A DNA stretch of 64,000 nt from Serripes groenlandicus (taxonomy: Eukaryota; Mollusca; Bivalvia; Cardiida; Cardiidae), in NCBI GenBank assembly GCA_031761405.1, contig JASEVX010000013.1, positions 41,725,653-41,789,652 of the forward strand, read 5' to 3'. This document shows positions 53,773-64,000 of this stretch, one piece after another (positions within the stretch are counted from its first letter, which is position 1; every line of letters starts with the position of its first letter). A program made the translations under genes and the position numbers. The notes below the pieces were generated by a model. The model was not told the DNA's origin, made no database searches, and saw only the letters and a program-made list of their open reading frames with translations.

Positions 53773-53949
53773 ACGATTTTTGAAAGGAGTAATTATTGTT
53801 GGCTTTGATAATTGTTTTCCTCATGTCTTGAAAATGTTTTCAAAAGTCGCCTGCTGTATAGAGTGTTTTTATTACATGTATGTTTCTCAATTTTGCATCC
53901 GTCTGTCTACGACAGTAGTTTTGCAAACATAGCGAGAAACATTACATTT

Positions 53950-54833
53950 TCCGATTGCAACTAAGATAGGAAAGTACGGTTTCCCATTGCGGGTAATTTA
54001 TGGCAATGCAGTTTCGTTTTGCAGCTATGGTATGACTGTACAGTTTCATATTGAAGCTATGATATGACAGTGCGGTTTCCTATTGCAGCTATGTTATGAC
54101 AGTGCGGTTTTCTATGGCACCTATACTATGACTGTAAAGTTTCATATTGCAGCTATGATATGACAGAACAGTTTCCTATTGCAGCTATGATATGACAGAA
54201 CAGTTTCCTATTGCAGCTATGATATGACAGAACAGTTTCCTATTGCAGCTATGATATGACAGAACAGTTTCCCATTGCAGCTATGATATGAGAGAACAGT
54301 TTCCTATTGCAGCTATGATATGACAGAACAGTTTCACATCGCAGCTATGATATGACAGTTTGTTTTCCTATTGGAGCTATGATATGACAGAACAGTTTCA
54401 ATTTGCAGCTATGATATAACAAAACAGTTTCATATTGAAGCTATGATATGAAAGGGCGGTTTCCTATTGCAGCTATGATATGCCAGAACAGTTTCCTATT
54501 GAAACTATGATATGACAGAACAGTTTCATATTGCAGCTATGCTATGCCAGTGCGGTTCCCTATGACACCTATGATATGACTGTAAAATGTCCTATTGCAG
54601 CTATGATATGACTGTAAAATGTCCTATTGCAGCTATGATATGACTGTAAAATGTCCTATTGCAGCTATGATATGACTGTAAAGTTTCATATTGCAGCTAT
54701 GCTATGACAGTGCGGTTACCTATTGTACCTATGATATGACTGTAAAGTTTCATATTGCGTCTATGATATGACAGTGCGGTGTCCTATTGCAGCTATGATA
54801 TGACAGTATAGTTTTCTTTTGCAGCTGTGGTGA
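53950..54833 (+). repeat. 32-bp minisatellite, about 27 units
   Basis: Unit CAGTTTCCTATTGCAGCTAT, GATATGACAGAA, with GTGCGGTTTCC and TGTAAAATGTCC variants in blocks. It begins near TTCCGATTGCAACTAAG and ends TTTGCAGCTGTGG. The preceding 53773-53949 may be a worn MITE-D (TTTTCAAAAGTCGCCTGCTG). Confidence 0.95.
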
Positions 54834-55394
54834 TTTTCTGAATATAAAATTTGCATCGAGTTCTTCCATATTATCAAAGTTCGTACGGCTAATGGTTTCC
54901 CAGTAATATTTGATTGGCGCGTGATAAAACCAACAACAGGCGACCAATCCAATGTAGATTCAGATCCTATTGATTTAGGTCAAATTACGCCAAAGTACAT
55001 CCGCGGCAAAAAAGTCCTTAAAAATATGAGTGTATACCATTACCAGAAAACATTGAATATATGGCTTTGAGTTAAAATTCATTGTTAATGTTTCACTGGA
55101 AATAATTGATTTGGTCATTTGTTTTATTTTGACCTTGCTTGAAAGAGAAAGTAGGGAAATGTGAAAAACCGGTTTCGTCCCAGCCGGATTTCGTCCAAAA
55201 TGACGGTAATCATTTTCGCCGCCGGGTGAATTCTTTCTTGCATAATACATGACGCCGATTTTCTTTGGAGTATTTTATAGCTTAGAGGTTACTCTTGTCA
55301 ATGATATAGGTTGTTCTACATGAAAAACGCTTAAGGTTAAAACTGGTCGATTTATATGGAAACAGAGAAGGAATTTATTTGGTGTATTGTGACC
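54834..55394. other. No feature recognised
   Basis: Overlapping short minus frames (63-91 codons) show no known domain. Confidence 0.45.
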
Positions 55395-55853
55395 TTTAAA
55401 CGTATTTATTTTACGATTGCGAAACAAACCTTCAACTTACATTAATCACTTTCAATGTCGACTTACTGGAAGCTAAATCATTGTTTGGTGTTTAACGCCG
55501 CTTTCAACACGTGTTGAGTTATACCTCAGCGTTTCCTTGGTAAGTTACCAGTACTACTGGTTCATTTATCCTGACACCAGCCAGTCAGTCGTAATGCTAA
55601 CCATGCAGTCCGTAGCAACAAGGAAGGCAGCCATTATAACCATTTGCATGACCGATCAGGGATCGAACCCGCAACCTCCCGCAGCATGGGCGGACGCTCT
55701 ACCACTATACCACTACAACGGCATTCCTGGAGACTAAAACAGCACAGGTGCCGTTTGTGTGGAGCAAAAGTCAGAACCGGCTTATCACATGAATCGAACC
55801 CGTTACCTTTTGTACGAGAAGCCGACGCACTGCACCACTACCTTCCACAGATA
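55395..55853 (-). mobile_element. SINE-3, split by a SINE-2
   Basis: 55395-55477 is the tail module (TTTACGATTGCGAAACAAAC). 55729-55853 is body and tRNA-like head (GTGCCGTTTGTGTGGAGCAA, GAATCGAACCCGTTACC, ACCACTACCTTCCAC). The parts line up with the unsplit copy at 9925-10113. Confidence 0.82.
55478..55728 (-). mobile_element. SINE-2, full length, inside SINE-3
   Basis: Complete, with the tRNA-like head read on minus (GTGGTATAGTGGTAGAGCGT, then the B box GGTTCGATCCC). Flanks GGAAGCTAAA (55468-55477) and GGAGACTAAA (55729-55738) are a slightly worn 10-bp duplication. Confidence 0.88.
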
Positions 55854-56040
55854 TCAATCATCTGGATATGTATTTTTGTTCGCTTATAACTCATAAACAC
55901 AAGAGCTCACTGAATAATGATTCGATGCTCTTTAGAATAAGGCTGTTGGCACAAATTCATGAAAAGTGTTCCGGTCGCTTAAATCAACATGAGAAGGAGA
56001 TCGAATGCCTGAAATCGAGAGTAACACTCCTACAGAATCA

Positions 56041-56452
56041 CACATGATCCGCAAGAACAGTGTATAGTTAGATCACATAGTATGCATGTACACATGCACC
56101 GCAAGAACAGTGTATATTTAGATCACATAGTATGCATGTACACATGAACAGCAAGAACAGTGTATATTTAGATCACATATTATGTATGTACACATGAACC
56201 GCAAGAACAGTGTATATTTAGATCACATAGTATGCACGTACACATGATCCGCAAGAACAGTGTATATCTAGATCACATAGTATGCATGTACACATGAACC
56301 GCAAGAACAGTGTATATTTAGATCACATAGTATGCATGTACACATGAGCCACAAGAACAGTGTATATTTAGATCACATAGTATGCATGTACACATGAACC
56401 GCAAGAACAGTGTATATTTAGCTCACATAGTATGCATGTGCACACGGACCGT
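56041..56452 (+). repeat. 50-bp minisatellite, eight units
   Basis: Unit CACATGAACCGCAAGAACAG, TGTATATTTAGATCACATAG, TATGCATGTA. Very uniform, so probably recent. Confidence 0.95.
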
Positions 56453-56540
56453 TGTCTACACTTGTTATAACAAACTATATGCATTTCTTTACAGAGTGTA
56501 TTACAATATTACGAATTGGTGCGCTTAAAAGTTCAACATT

Positions 56541-56592
56541 GCGGCTGATCTGGGTCGATACATTACGCAGAGGCCATAATGTTGGTTTTCTA
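56541..56592. mobile_element. MITE-A solo arm
   Basis: GCGGCTGATCTGGGTCGATA to GCCATAATGTTGGTTTTC, then unrelated sequence. A single TIR arm. Confidence 0.8.
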
Positions 56593-56721
56593 ACGTGTGC
56601 TTAATGTGCTTAAAAGTCGAACATTTCAAAATAAAATTGAATTTAAACAGGAAACTTTAACAATTAGCTTAAAAAGCACGTAACTACAGGAGAATATACA
56701 GTATAATAGTCGCCTTTACAT

Positions 56722-57145
56722 TAACCCCCTTTTCCACATGGTTCAAATCTTTAGCAGACGAATTACTTTGGCGATAGCTAGGCATAAATGTTGAAAAAAA
56801 TCTCTTTAAATTAAAGTATAATTTTAGATCATAAATGAAAAATGATTTGCAAAAAGATAAATTCGAGGGCTTGGCGTGAAACGGTTGTAACTAAAAACCT
56901 ATTTTGAAAACCCTGGTTTAGGGGCAATTTTGACCCCTTTGTAAACAATGCAAATTTAGGTGCCATTGCTCAGAACGAGCAATGGCACCTAAATTTCCAT
57001 TGTTTACCAAGAAAAATGATTTAACGCGTATAAAGACTTAATGGCAAGATGATTAACCTTGGTAAAAAAATACCAATTTTAGTTACAACCGTTTCACACC
57101 AAGCCCTCGAATTGCTCTCAGTTTCCCACAATTTATTCACTCGAT
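56722..57145 (-). mobile_element. MITE-D, worn, split by MITE-B
   Basis: 56725-56863 has CCCCCTTTTCCACATGG and AAATCTTTAGCAGACGAATT to GCAAAAAGATAAATT. 57110-57145 resumes AATTGCTCTCAGTTTCCCAC. The MITE-B landed in the hairpin: intact MITE-D reads GAGAAATTGCTC there. Confidence 0.7.
56864..57109 (-). mobile_element. MITE-B copy 4, AATT duplication
   Basis: A 246-bp complete copy. AATT at 56860-56863 and 57110-57113. The full hairpin (about 56940-57008) has arms containing GGTGCCATTGCTC and GAGCAATGGCACC. Confidence 0.92.
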
Positions 57146-57147
57146 AA

Positions 57148-57374
57148 GAGCCGTCCCGCGAGAAAACCAACATTGTGGATTCTGCGTAAAGTATCGACCC
57201 GGATCAGCCTAAGCATGCCGTGCAGGCTAACCCGGATATACACTTTTCGCTTCCTGTGGATTTTCTGTTTCAGGAATAACTACTCTATACATATATTCCA
57301 CTAAGACGGAATGTGTCGGCCGGATCAGTCTGCGCGGACAGCGCAGGCTGATCTGGTCGATACATTACGCAGAT
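57148..57374 (+). mobile_element. MITE-A copy 13, right end lost
   Basis: GAGCCGTCCCGCGAGAAAAC to GATACATTACGCAGATGTC. Its partner copy 14 starts about 14 bases later. Confidence 0.85.
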
Positions 57375-57387
57375 GTCTATCGCCGCA

Positions 57388-57645
57388 GCCTCACGAGAAA
57401 ACCAACATTGTGGACTCTGCGTAAAGTATCGACCCGGATCAGCCTAAGCATGCCGTGCAGGCTAACCCGGACAGACAATTGTCGCCTCCTGTGGATTTTC
57501 TGTTTCAGGACTCATTACTCTATACCTCTATCCCCCTGAGACAGAATGTGGCGGCCCGGATCGGTCTGCGCGGACTGAGCAAGCTGATCTGGGTCGATAC
57601 ATTACGCAGAGGTCATACTGTTGGATTTTCTCGCGGGACGGCTCA
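57388..57645 (+). mobile_element. MITE-A copy 14, left end trimmed
   Basis: AGCCTCACGAGAAAACCAAC to GCGGGACGGCTCA. Same orientation as copy 13, so a head-to-tail pair like copies 8 and 9. Confidence 0.86.
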
Positions 57646-57689
57646 TATCTTCTGCAGATGCGATAACATTCGTCTGCAGGTGGGAAAAG

Positions 57690-57935
57690 GTTCACTATCA
57701 TTAGTGAGCCTTTTCCTGGAAACGCACGTCCTTAAACGCCTCAGTAGCAGATGACTTTTTGAAAACATTGTCGAAATTTCAGAAATTGCTAGAAAATTGC
57801 AATTTTACCTTTCTCACTATGTTTTCAACTATTGGCTAACATTGTGCTTAAACATTTCCCTACATATAACATTGTTATCCCCAAATATGTTCAAAACAGA
57901 CGGTTTGAAACATGTGCTGTCCAGTAGAGGATTAA
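57690..57935 (+). repeat. Degenerate MITE-D
   Basis: GAGCCTTTTCCTGGAAACGC, AAACGCCTCAGTAGCAGATG, a weak hairpin (GCTAGAAAATTGCAATTTTAC), and a worn right end (GTGCTGTCCAGTAGAGGATT). Confidence 0.6.
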
Positions 57936-57957
57936 GATCACTAGTATAGATCTACAG

Positions 57958-58132
57958 TCAAACCTGTGTTTAAAGACCACCCATGGGATAATAACACTCT
58001 GGTCTTTGTTCACAGGTGGTCTTTACTTACAGGGTCATTTAAGCAGAAAGTTAGTAATTAGGAAATTAAAATTATGGCTGCTATAGACAGGGAATTGCTA
58101 AACAAATGTCGTTTTTAGCACATGTTCGACTG
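57958..58132 (+). mobile_element. MITE-F copy 3
   Basis: CAGTCAAACCTGTGTTTAAA to TTTAGCACATGTTCGACTG. TIRs of about 15 bases with mismatches. The best-kept copy here. CAG ends are seen in hAT elements, but I see no 8-bp duplication. Confidence 0.75.
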
Positions 58133-58339
58133 TTTTTGGCAAACAGGTATTGTTATTGTAGTTTCAATTTTTGGGTTATTACTGGTTGTTCGAGAACGTG
58201 TGGCTGTAAACGATACAACTGTCTAGTCACTGATGATAACCAAGTATTACGCATCAATTATATATGGTTATTTCATTTGTTCGACTGAGACATCACAGGT
58301 TAATATGATTTTATATATACCACAATTATCTGTTTTCTA

Positions 58340-58733
<394 letters not shown>

Positions 58734-58739
58734 CCCCTG

Positions 58740-59410
58740 CGCATGTTCTAGTCCATCGCGCAAGAAACCACTTCCGTTTCCGTTCTGCCATTAACGACGC
58801 ATGTTATTTAAATCCTCACTTTTATCATAAAGTTATGTTGTTGCTGTTGTTTTTAACTCAAAATTGATAAATATATTCAAAAGATAAAGAGTTTTAAATG
58901 TGTGCATACATGTCCTATTCTACATGGTTTTCAAAAATAATGCTCACGAAAACCGACATCAAATGCAGGTTATTCCCTCCATACTAGTCACTCTAAAAAC
59001 TACTCAATAAACGGATCTCACAATCAATCTTTTTGTTTAATTTATCACATTATCCTTCGATTAAAAGTTTCCATTTTACGAAAACAGGAATCGCGTGCAT
59101 GTTTGATTTAAACAAATTACGAATTTAGAAGTCTGGTTCTTCATTCGAATCCGTATTTAGGGAAATAGACTGGGATTTTATCCAATTGATTTCCGCAGAC
59201 GGGAACGCCAATGCATGTTTTTTCGTTTTTTTACTTGATTTTAATTTGTTAAAAACTGACAGGAATTGAATTTAGTTTTAAGACATCGTCTCGGAGGTTA
59301 CAGATGTGCGCATGCCGGTATTCAAATCACGTGTCATCTATTGCTTGTCGTCTGGAGATTTGGGACCTGCAAAATAGAGAAGAAAAACAATACAAAATCG
59401 TATTCTGTAC
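58740..59410. other. Upstream region of the K2P exon; no repeat recognised
   Basis: The longest stretch in this part without a recognised repeat, compatible with a promoter or 5' UTR. I see no clear TATA box at a convincing spacing. Confidence 0.4.
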
Positions 59411-59414
59411 TTAA

Positions 59415-59625
59415 CTCTTTCAGCGCCACAGGCAATATTGAGGTTTTCGCAAACAATGCAGATTCGGGTGATTCAGCTCGTGACGAGCTGTCTCACCTGA
59501 AATCAGCATTGTTTGCCTTTTAGTTACCAAAAATAGTCCAACACTTTCATAAATTGAGAAATGGACACACCCGATTTTGAACATGGAATAAATAGTCTAC
59601 CTTAAACAATTCGGCGCTGAAAGAG
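59415..59625 (+). mobile_element. MITE-C copy 12, TTAA on both sides
   Basis: TTAA at 59411-59414 and 59626-59629. 211 bp, with a 4-base insertion (AATA) near the right end. Hairpin apex CAGCTCGTGACGAGCTG. Confidence 0.94.
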
Positions 59626-59689
59626 TTAATGCACGACTGATGTATGTCAACGTGTTAGATTTCTCTGTCTGAATTGGATTAATACGCAG

Positions 59690-60060
59690 TTTCCGCCAGG
59701 CTTTTTCAGTTACAGCATTACGTGACCTGGGTAATTTACAAGTATTGTCGAACCTGTGCTAACGACCGCATTTAAACAGCAATTTCCTGTCTATAACGAC
59801 CATACTTTTAGTTTCCCAAATGCTCACTTTCTGTATACATGTCCATGCAATTAAAGAAACCACTTGTGAAACAAAGACCAGATTGTTCACGTCTAATGGG
59901 TGGTCTTTAAACACAGGTTTCATTGTACTTCCGGTGTTATTTATCCGGACACAGATGCATCATTCGGAATGCGACCCAACAAGTCTGAGCGCCAAAGAAT
60001 GAAGTCATTGGTATCTATCCCATTTCCTCGGGATGTACCGGTAAGCCGGGCATTCGATAC
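59690..60060 (-). mobile_element. SINE-2-related copy, split by MITE-F
   Basis: 59690-59751 (TTTCAGTTACAGCATTACGT, GACCTGGGTAATTTACAAGT) and 59926-60060 (TACTTCCGGTGTTATTTATC, GGACACAGATGCATCATTCG) join across the MITE. Confidence 0.65.
59752..59930 (-). mobile_element. MITE-F copy 4
   Basis: CGAACCTGTGCTAACGACCG to GGTGGTCTTTAAACACAGG. ATTGT occurs on both outer sides and may be the target duplication. Confidence 0.72.
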
Positions 60061-60063
60061 CAT

Positions 60064-60376
60064 TTTATTCGGGCGCATTTCCGTAAAGCAGTTTAGCCGA
60101 AATTTCCGATCGAACACATTTCATTGAGTGGTAACCGTGCAACAGTCAAATAAAGTGTACGTACTGGGTTTTTTTAATGAAATGTGTGAATATTTGCGAT
60201 ATTACGCAATTACGGGTGAATATATGATTCTTGAAATACAGATATGCACAATAGTTATGGTTTGAATCCAGAATTAAAAGTCGTTTATTTCACATGTTGA
60301 ATGTCATTCGGTAATTTTCGTAAAACTCCCGAGTCATTGTTTTCAAGCAGGATCGTGATATGAAAACAGTTGTGTT
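60064..60376. other. No feature recognised
   Basis: AT-rich, no gene or repeat match. Confidence 0.5.
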
Positions 60377-60583
60377 TCTTTTTTTTTTTTTTTTTTTTTT
60401 AAGCCGTTTTCAACATTATTTCAGTTATATCACGGCGACAGTTCACTCATTCAAGATCCCTGGGTAAACAAAACTAGTTCTGGGCTAGGAAATATGCCTT
60501 GCCCGAGAGCACTCCAACATGACCACAGCGCTGCGACTGTGGATCGAACCCGGGACGCATTAGCCACTAGGCCAGAGCGGATT
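60377..60583 (-). mobile_element. SINE-4 copy 2 with T-run
   Basis: A run of about 23 T (a poly-A tail on minus), then AAGCCGTTTTCAACATTATT, ATCACGGCGACAGTTCACTC and the head GGATCGAACCCGGGACGC, ending TAGGCCAGAGCGG. Confidence 0.82.
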
Positions 60584-61390
60584 CCTATGAAATATACTCG
60601 AGTTCTTAAAGGAATTAATTTATGTAGCTGTTTCGGACGGTTCTGAAGATTTTCTATGTTTTTCTTTTCAGTTTTACTAGTTAGCGAATAGCCTACCGGC
60701 CATATCAGAATGGACTCGAATTATGGGAACCCATTTAAGTTTATGATAGACAAGGGAATAAAATATATTCTTTTTTAAATCTTTGTATATTAGTTTTTTT
60801 TAAAAAAAGGGAAGAAAAACAGTAAAACAATTTATATCATTAAAACTCCTTAATTAACCAATTATCGATCATTTGGTAATTATCAAGATTTCTTTTTTTT
60901 AAATCTTGATCAAGGCTAAGTGGTCGAAAATTTGATAATTAAAGAGTTTGATCTGGGTATATATATTGCACGCAATACGGCCGTTATGGCTGGAGACGTC
61001 TGGCGTACAAGATGTCTGCTACGGGGACATCAATTTGCATTTGTGTCAGGAATCTCTTTAAGTGTAAAACATATGTACTTTATCATTTACACCATTAGTC
61101 GATACCAATTTCTAGTAAAATGTATCTTCTCGTGTGTACAAAAGGTTTTTTAATTCAATACGAAACATCCAAAAGAAAGTAACCTTGTTTCCATCGTTTC
61201 TATCTATGGTTTTCGGTATTGTGTTTTGACACCGATGATAAATGGTTAAGACCGGGCACCAGCTGAACCCATTTCCGATCCATCTTTTATTATCGGAAAG
61301 TATGAGAATGTAAATGAAAGGAAAGAAAGAAAATGGTTCACGATCGCGTGATATGGTATTTTTCTGGGAATTAGTTAGATGTACCAATCA
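60584..61390. other. No feature recognised
   Basis: AT-rich. Opposite frames of 77 and 91 codons lack recognised features. TCTTTTTTTTAAATCTTGATCA near 60891 is a short inverted pair with sequence at about 60883. Confidence 0.4.
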
Positions 61391-61665
61391 ATCAAAATGA
61401 CACATAACTCATAGAGGGCTGACCCATAAACATTTACGCTACAAATCCCGATGTGAATTCATAGAGGGTGACCCATAAACATTTCGGTACATATCAAAAT
61501 GACATAATTCATAGAGGGCTGACCCATAAACATTAAAATTACAAATCCCGATGTGAATTCATAGCGTGGTGACCCATAAACATTACGGTACATATCAAAA
61601 TGACACATAATTCATAGAGGGCTGACCCATAAACATTTACGGTACAAATCCAGATGTGACGTAAG
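61391..61665 (+). repeat. Tandem repeat, about 100-bp unit in two half-units
   Basis: Each half carries CATAGAGGGCTGACCCATAA and ACATTTACGGTACA. The halves alternate between ATCAAAATGACACATAA and AATCCCGATGTGAATT. About 2.7 full units. Confidence 0.9.
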
Positions 61666-61819
61666 AGAATTGCGGTTCTTTTATTGGGCAGGGGGATGCT
61701 GTTTTTTCGTGTTTTTTTAAAAAAGAAATCGATTTACACTTTTTCTAAAAATAAGACTCTGTATTTGTTTATCCATCTGAGAAATCTGTGGGGAAAAAAA
61801 AAGAAAGACAAAAAGAGAT

Positions 61820-61950
61820 TTAATAAAATTCAAAACATTGTGACAAAACAATTCATCGATTGCTTTGAGCATATTCGCTCTTTGAAACAATGCTATATTT
61901 AAGCCGTCTGCTGCAGATACGTCTAGATACGACTGCAAGTGAGAACAAGC
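61820..61950 (-). repeat. MITE-D right-half remnant
   Basis: AACATTGTGACAAAACAATT, CTTTGAGCATATTCGC, then AGCCGTCTGCTGCAGATACG. Confidence 0.6.
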
Positions 61951-61979
61951 TTACAGCTTTCACGATATTATTTGTTTAA

Positions 61980-62200
61980 CATTTTCCCACCTGCAGACGC
62001 ATGTTGACACAATAGCAGCAGTCGGATTTTGAAAACATTGTGGCCAAAGGTGAAATTGCTCATGATGAGCAAGTTCTCCTTTGGCCAAAATATTTTCAAC
62101 TTTATTTAACAAATATGCTATCTTTTATGGAGCTTTTTCAGGTTTTTGTCAATAAGTTTTGAAAGTGTACTGCTGCAGATTTGTTGTATGTCGGAATGGG
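61980..62200 (+). mobile_element. MITE-D, first of a tandem pair
   Basis: TTAA at 61976-61979, ATAA at 62201-62204. Hairpin GCTCATGATGAGC with arms AAAGGTGAAATT and AGTTCTCCTTTGG. An older copy. Confidence 0.78.
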
Positions 62201-62204
62201 ATAA

Positions 62205-62393
62205 CCTGTTCTCACTTACAGATGCATCATTCGCATCCGCCTTTTGAACACATTGTTAAAAAAGTAATTTCGACTTTTGCCACAATGTTTTCAACTCTTT
62301 ACAATAGTCATGCTTTCATTTATACATGTTTTCATATTCTAGCCTAGATGTTTTCAAAGTCGTCAGCTGCAGATTTGTTGTATGTGGAAAAGG
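62205..62393 (+). mobile_element. MITE-D, second of a tandem pair, hairpin reduced
   Basis: CCTGTTCTCACTTACAGATG to TGTGGAAAAGG, then TTAA at 62394-62397. One hairpin arm is missing. The pair shares the junction ATAA. Confidence 0.68.
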
Positions 62394-62478
62394 TTAAAGG
62401 CATACAAAGACTACGTAGTCTATTACATTTAAGTATATACTGTATTTATGTCGTTATAATGTCAAATTGGTATGAATA

Positions 62479-62738
62479 TAAGCCGTTCCACTAGAAAACC
62501 AACTTTGTGGACTCGGCGTAAAGTATCGACCCGGATCATCTTAAGCTTGCAGCGCAGGCTTACCCGGACGGACACTTTTTGCCTCCTGTGGATTTACTGT
62601 TTCAGTAATCATTTCTCTATACCTCTATTCCCCTGAGCCGGAATGTGTCGGCCCGGATTAGCCTGCGCGGACTACGCAGGCTGATCTGAGTCGAAACATT
62701 ACGCAGAGTCCGCACTGTTGGTTTTTCTCGTGGAACGA
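62479..62738 (+). mobile_element. MITE-A copy 15
   Basis: TAAGCCGTTCCACTAGAAAA to CTCGTGGAACGATA. Arms kept, with several substitutions (GGATCATCTTAAGCTTGC). Confidence 0.82.
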
Positions 62739-62754
62739 TATAGTTTAAACTTAT

Positions 62755-62825
62755 TTATTTCACACCAATCGCGAATCAAGTTTTCAACTTAAATTAATCA
62801 CCCTCGATGTCTACTTCCTAGATCA
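62755..62825 (-). repeat. SINE-3 tail fragment
   Basis: TTTATTTCACACCAATCGCG and AATCACCCTCGATGTCTACT, then it stops before the body. Confidence 0.55.
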
Positions 62826-62854
62826 AATTACACCAACATTACATATACTTATGG

Positions 62855-63075
62855 TTAAGCAATACTTAAATACTTCAAAGCATATTTCATCAATTGTATT
62901 TCCCTCATATTTTGTTAAAACATGAATTGTGGAATGTGTTTAAGTTTATTGCTAAGTCGGCATAAATAGTTACATTGCAGACTAACACTACTTGTTAAGA
63001 CATTAATCTTTGTGCATTTTAATTAGGGAAACAAAAATGATGAACTATGCTTTTAAGTATTTAAGTAGTATTGGG
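62855..63075 (+). repeat. Repeat J copy 2, diverged
   Basis: CAATACTTAAATACTTCAAA, GCATATTTCATCAATTG, AATTGTGGAATGTGTTTAAG and TTAGGGAAACAAAAATGATG. A single unit, not tandem. Confidence 0.68.
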
Positions 63076-63154
63076 CACTGAATAAGGTTTGTGGATTTGG
63101 ACACTGAAGACCTAACTAGTACATATCTGGCGTATGTTAAATATGCATTGGTTT

Positions 63155-63378
63155 TTAAAGGTACTGAACTCAAGCTTATAGATAATATAGTCAAAGTTTA
63201 AAAATGTTTTAAAGTCAAATTGTTAACATTTTCTTGACTTTCAATTGACTGTTTTTCAACATGTACTGCCAAAATAGTTTTGAACTCTTTATTTTTTACT
63301 CACCAATAAGAATATTTGCAGAAGTTTTAACATTTCAAAATATTGATCTCCATCTGGAGTTCAGCACATTTAAATACC
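63155..63378. mobile_element. MITE-M copy 2
   Basis: TTTAAAGGTACTGAACTCAA to CTGGAGTTCAGCACATTTAA. Interior inverted relative to copy 1 (TACTGCCAAAATAGTTTTGA). About 224 bp. Confidence 0.75.
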
Positions 63379-63458
63379 AGGTGTGTGTGTATGTATTATT
63401 CAACATGTTTGCAAAGATATATAATATTATGACATTCATGTATTTACATACATGTATA

Positions 63459-63720
63459 CGAGCCATCCCGCGAGAAAACCAATATTATAGCCTCTGCGTA
63501 ATATATCGACCCATATCAGCCTGCGCATTCCGCGCAGATTGATCCGGGCCGAAACACACCGTCTCATGTGGATAGAGGTATAGAGTAATGATTCCTGAAA
63601 CAGATAATCCACAGGAGGCGAAAGGTGTCTATCCGGGTTAGCCTGTGCGGAATGCTTAGGCTGATCCGGGTCGACACTTTACGCAGAGTCCACAATGTTG
63701 GTTTTCTCGCGGGCGGCTCA
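63459..63720 (-). mobile_element. MITE-A copy 16
   Basis: CGAGCCATCCCGCGAGAAAA to CTCGCGGGCGGCTCA, with TA after it. Both arms complete. Confidence 0.85.
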
Positions 63721-63732
63721 TATTTGCACAAA

Positions 63733-64000
63733 GGTCCGTGTTGTAGTGGGTTAATCGTCCCAAATGGGATCGGGAGATCAGGGTTCGATCCCCAGGCGGG
63801 TCATAATTAAAACTTTTAAAATGGTAGAAGTGGGTTTAATTGGCTCTCGTGAGTGTGAGAAAAAAACACTTCGACTGACTCGCTAACGAGTGTCAGGATA
63901 TCAAAGGACCGGGAGTACTGGCGACTCACACAGGAAATTCCGTGATATAACTGAAAAAAATGTTAAAAGTGGCGATCAAACGCTATAAAAAACACCAACA
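63733..64000 (+). mobile_element. SINE-5, running to the window edge
   Basis: tRNA-like head (GTCCGTGTTGTAGTGGGTTA, B box GGTTCGATCCCC), then GACTGACTCGCTAACGAGTG, TCAGGATATCAAAGGACCGG and the shared 3' module (ACACAGGAAATTCCGTGATA). The tail may extend beyond the window. Confidence 0.8.

Overview
Eukaryotic, AT-rich, repeat-saturated DNA with almost no coding sequence. The mix of tRNA-headed SINEs ending in (AATC)n, very abundant short inverted-repeat elements, long minisatellites and a metazoan TASK-type K2P channel exon points to an animal. A bivalve mollusc is my best guess: the MITE-A style of element recalls repeats I remember from heterodont bivalves. That assignment is inference, not proof.

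The only protein-coding sequence I can defend is one exon, 58417-58699 on the minus strand. It is the first coding exon of a TASK-like (KCNK3/KCNK9-type) two-pore-domain potassium channel, ending in a splice donor inside the first selectivity-filter glycine codon. Two CRE-type sites lie just upstream of its ATG. The rest of the gene must lie at lower coordinates on the minus strand, and I could not find it in this window. A 42-codon piece at 45393-45521 looks like the C-terminus of a LINE reverse transcriptase. All other long open frames lie in tandem repeats or in inverted-repeat elements.

The rest is layered repeats. Working family names used here: MITE-A (about 260 bp, about 70 bp TIRs, 16 copies or parts); MITE-B (about 246 bp, TIR CGAGGGCTTGG, 4-bp target duplications); MITE-C (about 207 bp, TTAA target, TIR CTCTTTCAGCGCC); MITE-D (about 224 bp, TTAA target, TIR CCCTTTCCCTCATA; the commonest family); E (tandem units each with a hairpin); F (TIR near AAACCTGTGTTTAAAGACCA); H (foldback); I, M and N (other TIR elements). 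SINE-1 to SINE-5 have different tRNA-like heads, but several share a 3' module. Repeat G carries a short open frame with a donor-like end. J, L and O are other dispersed repeats.

Layout: 0-9.6 kb, mixed MITEs and SINEs. 9.88-16.06 kb, a 3-kb block present on both sides of a 200-N gap, most likely unmerged contig ends. 16-26 kb, MITEs, a GA microsatellite and a roughly 170-bp satellite with nested MITEs. 26.7-27.7 kb, a 35-bp minisatellite. 33.8-42 kb, a 62-bp and a 45-bp minisatellite and a shuffled duplication of two blocks. 42-46 kb, E hairpins, repeat G and the LINE fragment. 46.7-49.4 kb, a 1-kb TC microsatellite and a 35-bp minisatellite. 50.9-52.1 kb, foldback and TIR elements. 54-56.5 kb, 32-bp and 50-bp minisatellites. 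56.5-64 kb, the channel exon among more MITEs and SINEs.

The most interesting signal is the set of central hairpins in MITE-B, -C, -D and E. They share a CTC-loop-GAG apex even though the element ends and target sites differ. Copies show paired changes on both arms that keep the stem intact. Several insertions are dated by empty sites visible inside this window.
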